Shown piece after piece: positions 58,844-64,000 of a stretch of DNA of 64,000 nucleotides. This DNA comes from Clostridium amylolyticum. Lineage in GTDB: Bacteria > Bacillota > Clostridia > Clostridiales > Clostridiaceae. The stretch's first letter is position 1; each line of letters opens with the position of its first letter. The position numbers and the translations under genes were made by a program. A model generated the notes under the pieces. It was given only the letters and a program-made list of their open reading frames with translations, did not search any database and was not told the DNA's origin. The stretch covers positions 536,523-600,522 of the forward strand of contig NZ_FQZO01000003.1 of NCBI RefSeq assembly GCF_900142075.1, written 5' to 3'.

Positions 58844-61387
58844 ATGAACTTACAGGAAATAAGAAACTTTCTAAAAGAGTTATTTTCAAAGCCCTTAGGT
58901 GATGGAAAAAAGCGTCATATTGTATTTTGGTATGATAGCAATGAGGATTTCTCTCAAGATATAGACGAGTTTGATATAGAAAGTGTTAAGGTTATTAGAT
59001 TGACTGATAACAATGCCTTTTGGGCTAAATATCATATAGAAAAGGAAGATCTAACTAGTAACATACTTGTTTATTCCAATATGGAAAAGCCAAGACCAGA
59101 GGAAGATTGGCTTTACGATATTTTTTGTTATAGTGAAGAATTTTCTACGGATAGAGCTACTGTAATTATGAGAGAATTAAAAGTTATGGATGCTTCATTA
59201 AAAGAAGAATTTAAACTTTATAATACTTTCTTTAAGAGTAAAGAGAGAATAGCAGCCTTTAAAAATTTAAATATACAAGAATATACAAAGGAAAAGGTTC
59301 ATATAGGTGTTCTTGCGGTTTTAGCTAAAGTTAAAATCATGGATATGGAAGAAATATTAAAGGCTATATTAAAAGAATACCTAGATGGTAGAAATAAAAT
59401 ATATGAAGATATAAAGAAATTTGGGGATATAGATTCTTTATGGGCTTTAATAATTAAATATTACGGTTACGGATTTGAAGAAAATAGTTTAGAAAGATTC
59501 ATGGCCATGCTTTTAATAACTAATATGAATGAAACAATAAGCTTCCAGTTACCAAAACAATACGATGCCTTTATATCAAAAAAGGCAACTAATTGTATAG
59601 TATTTATTAATCACTTTATGAATAATAGTAAAGACTCAGAATATTACCACAAGATGCAAAAAATCGTAGGAGAAAAGTTAAAGCTAGATAAGCTGCTAGA
59701 ACAGAATGGATCAGAAACCTTTATTAACTGTGATATTTTTGAGGAAATGGATAAAATAATCCTTAGCAGAATTACAATGCTATTAAAGGATGGATTAGAA
59801 GAATACAGTAAATATTTGAATTTTATTGATGCTAGAAGAACTATGCATTTTTATAAAAAGTATCAGAATGAGTATAAAGGATTAAAATGGGCTATAAATC
59901 TACTAAATAAGAAAAGAGAGTTAAATTCAAACATAAAGGCAGAAGCTTCTTATGATATGTTTAAATCTTATATTAAGGAATACTATTTCATAGATAAAGC
60001 CTATAGAAAGTTCTACTATTACTATGATAACTGCATAGAAAAAGACGAATTAAGTGACTTAAAAGAAAGTATAGAAAATTTATACAATAATTGGTACTTG
60101 CAAGAGTTATCTATTAAATGGTTTAATTCCTTAGAAAAAGAAAGTACTTGGAGAATTAATGACCTAAAGTATCAGGATAACTTCTATGATAAGTTTGTTA
60201 AATATGGAAAAGAAAAAGTTTTTGTAATAATATCGGATGGATTAAGGTATGAGAGTGCAGAAGAGCTTGCAAGTAAGCTTACCAATGAAAGAAAAGGAAA
60301 GGTAGAGCTTGATCACATGCAAGGGGTATTACCTTCTTATACAAAACTAGGCATGGCCTCTTTACTTCCTCATAAGAGTATAGAAATTAATTCTAAATAT
60401 GATGTATTGGTAAATGGAGTTAGTACCAATGGAACTGAAAACAGAAACACTATATTAAAGATGGAAAACCCTAATTCTATGGCTATAATTTATAATAAGG
60501 TTATGGATATGAACGAGTCAGAAATAAGAAAAGCCTTTGCAGGACTTGATGTGATTTATATTTATCATAATACCATTGATGCTATAGGAGATAACGCATC
60601 TACAGAAAGAGAAGTATTTGCAGCAACGGAATCTGCATTAGATGAAATTATTGCTTTAGTAAATAAGTTGGTGAATAGAGTAAGTGCAGCAAGTATAGTT
60701 ATTACAGCAGATCATGGATATCTTTACAGGAGAAATGCTATGGAAGAAAGTGATAAGATATCAGGAGTTAAATTTGATGATGGTGAAGATAACAGAAGAT
60801 TCATATTAACTGCTAATACATGTAATGTTGAAGGTGCTGTAGCCTTTAGTATGAATTATTTATTAGGGCCAAGTTCTAATAAAAATGTTGTTACTCCTAG
60901 GGGAACTTCTAGGTTTAAAGTACAGGGAGCAGGTGCTAACTACGTTCATGGGGGAGCGATGTTACAGGAAGTAGTAATACCAGTGATTAAGTTTAAGAAT
61001 GATCGAAGTGAGTCCTCTGTAAACAAACCAAGAGTGGTAAAATTAACATTAACAAGCATTACAAGAAAAATAACTAACATCATAACTTATCTTGAATTCT
61101 TCCAAGAAGAAAAAATCCAAGATAAGGTTTTAGCACAAAGAGTTAAATGTTATTTTGAAGATGAAGAAGGAAATAGAATATCTAATGAGAATATCATTAT
61201 TGGAGACTCTAGATCAGAAAATCCAATAGAAAGAACTTATAGAGAAAAGTTTGTATTAAAAAGCATTCCTTATGATAAGAGAAAACAATACTTCTTAGTG
61301 ATACAGGATGATGAGAATACTAATGGAACATATGAGAGAATACCATTTAATATTGATATTGCTATAGTGGATGAATTTGGATTTTAA
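58844..61387 (+). CDS. pglZ: BREX type 1 PglZ (alkaline phosphatase superfamily)
   Basis: An 847-residue PglZ of type A, the signature protein of BREX. The phosphatase-like core lies in the C-terminal half: VFVIISDGLRYESAEELASK at ~462 holds the first metal Asp, and SIVITADHGYLYRR at ~618 the Asp-His pair. The N-terminal half is helical. PglZ is needed for defence; its enzymatic target is not established in all systems, though nuclease or phosphatase activity has been proposed. AGAGG at 58832-58836 sets the ATG. It is separated from pglX by ~8.5 kb of accessory genes. Confidence 0.95.
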   Translation: MNLQEIRNFLKELFSKPLGDGKKRHIVFWYDSNEDFSQDIDEFDIESVKVIRLTDNNAFWAKYHIEKEDLTSNILVYSNMEKPRPEEDWLYDIFCYSEEFSTDRATVIMRELKVMDASLKEEFKLYNTFFKSKERIAAFKNLNIQEYTKEKVHIGVLAVLAKVKIMDMEEILKAILKEYLDGRNKIYEDIKKFGDIDSLWALIIKYYGYGFEENSLERFMAMLLITNMNETISFQLPKQYDAFISKKATNCIVFINHFMNNSKDSEYYHKMQKIVGEKLKLDKLLEQNGSETFINCDIFEEMDKIILSRITMLLKDGLEEYSKYLNFIDARRTMHFYKKYQNEYKGLKWAINLLNKKRELNSNIKAEASYDMFKSYIKEYYFIDKAYRKFYYYYDNCIEKDELSDLKESIENLYNNWYLQELSIKWFNSLEKESTWRINDLKYQDNFYDKFVKYGKEKVFVIISDGLRYESAEELASKLTNERKGKVELDHMQGVLPSYTKLGMASLLPHKSIEINSKYDVLVNGVSTNGTENRNTILKMENPNSMAIIYNKVMDMNESEIRKAFAGLDVIYIYHNTIDAIGDNASTEREVFAATESALDEIIALVNKLVNRVSAASIVITADHGYLYRRNAMEESDKISGVKFDDGEDNRRFILTANTCNVEGAVAFSMNYLLGPSSNKNVVTPRGTSRFKVQGAGANYVHGGAMLQEVVIPVIKFKNDRSESSVNKPRVVKLTLTSITRKITNIITYLEFFQEEKIQDKVLAQRVKCYFEDEEGNRISNENIIIGDSRSENPIERTYREKFVLKSIPYDKRKQYFLVIQDDENTNGTYERIPFNIDIAIVDEFGF

Positions 61388-61431
61388 AATTAAGGGGATT
61401 CATTAAGTGTTGGTATAGGGATGGAGGTTAA

Positions 61432-63474
61432 TTGAGTGTTAGTATGGATGATTTAAGCATAAAATTAAACACACATTTCGCAGGGAAAGTAGTTAGAAAG
61501 GATTTAACACAAAAGTTAAAGCAAGGTGCAAATGTTCCTACATACGTACTTGAGTATCTATTGGGGATGTATTGTGCTACTGATGATAATGATAGTATAA
61601 ATGAAGGTGTAGAAAGAGTTAAGAATATATTATCTGATAATTTTGTAAGACCAGATGAAGCTGAAAAAATCAAGTCTAAAATAAGAGAAATGTCTAGATA
61701 TACTGTGATAGATAAGCTTACTGTAAAGTTAAATGAGAAAAAAGATATTTATGTGGCGGAATTTTCAAACTTAGGATTAAAAGATGTTGAAATAGATGCT
61801 AATTATGTAAAGGACTATGAGAAACTTCTAGGCGGTGGGATATGGTGTATCGTTAAAGTTCAATACTTATATGATGAAACCGCTAAAAATTCTTCTCCGT
61901 TTTTAATAGATCAAGTAACCCCTATTCAGATGCCTAATATGGATATGGATGAACTTATAGAAGGAAGAAAACAATTTAATAAGGAAGAATGGATAGATAT
62001 ACTTATTAGAAGTATAGGAATGGAGCCCACTCAATTAAAAAATGATGTTAAGTGGCACTTGTTTCTAAGAATGGTACCATTATGCGAAAATAACTATAAT
62101 TTGTGCGAATTGGGACCAAGAGGAACAGGTAAATCCCATTTATATAAAGAAATATCTCCAAACTCCATATTAGTTTCGGGCGGTCAAACTACAGTTGCGA
62201 ACCTATTCTATAACATGTCCCAAAGAAAAATAGGATTGGTGGGGTTGTGGGATACTGTTGCTTTTGATGAAGTTGCTGGAATAACTTTTAAAGATAAAGA
62301 TGGTATACAGATAATGAAGGACTACATGGCTTCAGGTTCCTTTGCTAGAGGGAAGGAAGAAAAAGCAGCATCAGCTTCTATGGTTTTTGTGGGTAACATA
62401 AATCAAAGTGTTGATGTTTTATTAAAGACATCTCACTTATTTGAACCATTCCCAGAGGCTATGGCCTATGACTCAGCTTTCTTTGATAGGATACATTTTT
62501 ACTTACCAGGTTGGGAAATACCTAAAATGAGACCAGAGTTTTTTACAGATAGTTTTGGGCTTATAACTGACTACCTTTCTGAATATCTAAGGAACATGAG
62601 AAAAATAACTTATGGTGATGCTATAGATAAGTATTTTAGACTGGGAAATAATTTAAATCAAAGAGATGTGATAGCAGTCAGAAAAACCGTTTCAGGATTA
62701 GTAAAATTGATATACCCTCATGGAGAATTTACCAAAGAAGATATAGAAGAAATATTAAGATATGCTTTAGTTGGTAGAAGAAGAGTAAAAGAGCAATTAA
62801 AAAAGATAGGTGGAATGGAATTTTATGATGTTCATTTCTCTTACATAGATATTGAAAATATGGAGGAAGAGTTCGTATCAGTACCGGAACAAGGTAGTGG
62901 TTCACTTATACCAGAAGGTGCTATGAAATCAGGTCAAGTATATACCATAGGAGTAGGAAACTCTGGAATGATAGGGGTATATAAGATAGAAACCGAAGTA
63001 GTAAATGGTTCTGGCAAGTTTGAGAAAACAGGTTTAGGATATGATAGAGAGGCAAAAGAAAGCATAGAAACTGCATTTAGATTTTTTAGAGCTAATAGCA
63101 GGAACATAAGTGCATCTATATCAACTACTCAAAAAGATTACTTAATGCATGTACAAGATATTAATGGAGTAGGAATTACTTCAAGTTTATCCTTAGCTGC
63201 AATTATAGCAATGTGTTCAGGTGCTCTTATGAAACCAGTACAAAGTCAGTTAGCAATACTAGGTTCTATTAGTATAGGAGGAACGGTAAATAAGGTAGAA
63301 GACCTTGCCAATACCTTACAAGTATGTTTTGATTCAGGAGCAAAGAAGATCTTACTGCCCATGGTCAATGCTACAGATTTAGGAACAGTACCACCAGAAT
63401 TATTTGCTAAATTTCAAATAATGTTCTATAGTGGAGCGGAAGATGCTGTATATAAGGCATTGGGCGTGCAATAA
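61432..63474 (+). CDS. brxL: BREX type 1 Lon-like AAA+ protein BrxL
   Basis: A 680-residue BrxL. AAA+ Walker A is LGPRGTGKSHLYKEI at ~226; Walker B is LWDTVAFDEVAG at ~277. A Lon-protease-like C-terminal domain follows (GITSSLSLAAIIAMCSGALM, then GSISIGGTVNKVEDLA), the characteristic Lon-C fold. It forms hexamers or dodecamers on DNA in studied systems. TTG start at 61432, with GGAGG at 61423-61427; the next ATG (61444) is too far. It is the last BREX gene, 44 bp after pglZ, and is followed by a strong terminator. Confidence 0.93.
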   Translation: MSVSMDDLSIKLNTHFAGKVVRKDLTQKLKQGANVPTYVLEYLLGMYCATDDNDSINEGVERVKNILSDNFVRPDEAEKIKSKIREMSRYTVIDKLTVKLNEKKDIYVAEFSNLGLKDVEIDANYVKDYEKLLGGGIWCIVKVQYLYDETAKNSSPFLIDQVTPIQMPNMDMDELIEGRKQFNKEEWIDILIRSIGMEPTQLKNDVKWHLFLRMVPLCENNYNLCELGPRGTGKSHLYKEISPNSILVSGGQTTVANLFYNMSQRKIGLVGLWDTVAFDEVAGITFKDKDGIQIMKDYMASGSFARGKEEKAASASMVFVGNINQSVDVLLKTSHLFEPFPEAMAYDSAFFDRIHFYLPGWEIPKMRPEFFTDSFGLITDYLSEYLRNMRKITYGDAIDKYFRLGNNLNQRDVIAVRKTVSGLVKLIYPHGEFTKEDIEEILRYALVGRRRVKEQLKKIGGMEFYDVHFSYIDIENMEEEFVSVPEQGSGSLIPEGAMKSGQVYTIGVGNSGMIGVYKIETEVVNGSGKFEKTGLGYDREAKESIETAFRFFRANSRNISASISTTQKDYLMHVQDINGVGITSSLSLAAIIAMCSGALMKPVQSQLAILGSISIGGTVNKVEDLANTLQVCFDSGAKKILLPMVNATDLGTVPPELFAKFQIMFYSGAEDAVYKALGVQ

Positions 63475-63563
63475 TATAGAGCTATCAGATGCGGATTTTA
63501 AAAAGCTTATATGAAAACAGTATAACTACATAAAGAAAATTGCAAAAGAAGGGTTTTATTAGA

Positions 63564-63604
63564 AGAAAAGCAGCTTCACATCTTTGATGTGAAGCTGCTT
63601 TTCT
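63564..63604. terminator. Terminator at the end of the BREX island
   Basis: A perfect 19-bp stem (63564-63582 with 63586-63604) with a TTT loop. It has an A-run in one arm and TTTTCT in the other, so it can work in either direction. Confidence 0.75.
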
Positions 63605-63692
63605 ATACTATGTGTTCTATCACTTAATATGATTCGTGAGCATCCATAGATTTGATTTATACAAATCTTCGGATGCTTTCAATTGTAATAGG

Positions 63693-64000
63693 TGTTGATT
63701 TACAATGAAAATTGACCCCCTTACTTTAAAATTATAAGCTTGTATGGTGACAAAGTACATCATACAAGGGAGGCATAAAGTGAAGGTGAAAGATTTGAGA
63801 GACTGGTATACAGTTAATAACATGTATAGTAAGGGGGTACCGATAAAACAAATAGCTAGAGAACTGGGAATAGCCAGAAATACAGTTAAGAAATTGATTA
63901 AGCATGAGGAGGAACCGAGGTATTCAAGAAAAGTAACTTATACAAAGATTGATGCTTATAAAGATAAAATAAGAGTTTGGTATTTGGAAAGAGATTATGA
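63693..64000 (+). mobile_element. Left end of an IS21-family element (truncated by window)
   Basis: The boundary is placed at TGTTGATTTACAATGAAAAT, since IS21-family ends begin with TG and bear repeated copies of such a terminal sequence, just before an istA-like gene. The right end, istB and target duplication lie outside the window. Confidence 0.75.
63780..64000 (+). CDS. istA: IS21-family transposase IstA, N-terminal fragment
   Basis: The first 73 codons of a transposase, cut by the window edge. The start is GTG at 63780, with AAGGGAGG 7 nt upstream. It carries the N-terminal HTH typical of IstA: GVPIKQIARELGIARNTVKK, followed by HEEEPRYSRKV. The DDE catalytic domain and istB would follow outside the window. 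It borders the BREX island on its downstream side. Confidence 0.85.
   Translation, partial: MKVKDLRDWYTVNNMYSKGVPIKQIARELGIARNTVKKLIKHEEEPRYSRKVTYTKIDAYKDKIRVWYLERDY

Noticed and set aside
63620..63823. 67-codon minus-strand frame at the IS21 left end
   Set aside because: It spans the IS terminal sequence and the istA start in reverse and has no ribosome-binding site.

Overview
The window is AT-rich chromosomal DNA with strong GGAGG ribosome-binding sites, frequent TTG and GTG starts, spore-coat genes, butyrate kinase/phosphotransbutyrylase genes, ferredoxin-linked 2-oxoacid oxidoreductase genes and Gram-positive PTS and antitermination control. Together these point to an anaerobic, spore-forming Clostridium or a close relative. 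I cannot name the species.

Bases 1-40,000 are mostly core metabolism in compact operons. In order: the end of an FAD-dependent dehydrogenase; buk-ptb-buk (acyl-phosphate/acyl-CoA energy metabolism); a glucose-family PTS permease with a PHP phosphoesterase and a BglG-type antiterminator, preceded by a recognisable antiterminator/terminator (RAT) element; a four-subunit 2-oxoacid:ferredoxin oxidoreductase led by a P-loop ATPase; a VOC protein; two spore-coat genes; a C_GCAxxG_C_C redox protein with a GltS-type symporter; an AIM24 protein; a DMT permease; a secreted phosphatase with dockerin-like and cohesin-like parts; an amino-acid ABC permease and binding protein; yhbD-like and bactofilin genes; a YfcC permease; an M20 peptidase; glmM; an amidase-like protein; the fructose operon (fruR-fruK-IIA-IIBC); a galactose operon (galR, galE, galT, galK, galM-like) with two copies of the same operator; a PAS-GGDEF protein; and glmS under a glmS ribozyme with an unusually long insertion in P1.

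Bases 40,000-41,600 form a scar-like transition. A small gene downstream of glmS is followed, after two short genes, by a decayed second copy of its 3' half and terminator.

Bases 41,700-63,500 are a defence island: a complete type 1 BREX operon (brxA-brxB-brxC-pglX ... pglZ-brxL). Between pglX and pglZ sit three accessory genes (HEPN-like, HipA-like kinase, HipA-N/HIRAN protein) and a complete type II-C CRISPR-Cas module (tracrRNA, cas9, cas1, cas2, 17 perfect 36-bp repeats plus one degenerate repeat, 30-bp spacers). Each repeat, read on the minus strand, ends in an extended -10 promoter. A minus-strand terminator sits at the cas2 end, so the crRNAs are probably transcribed against the surrounding operon. 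The island is followed by a strong terminator and the left end of an IS21-family element that runs off the window.

The most unusual features are the Cas9 system nested inside a BREX operon with its convergent transcription, the split HipA/HIRAN pair, the enlarged glmS ribozyme P1, a 30-bp perfect inverted repeat before glmM, and a family of AT-rich dispersed intergenic repeats.
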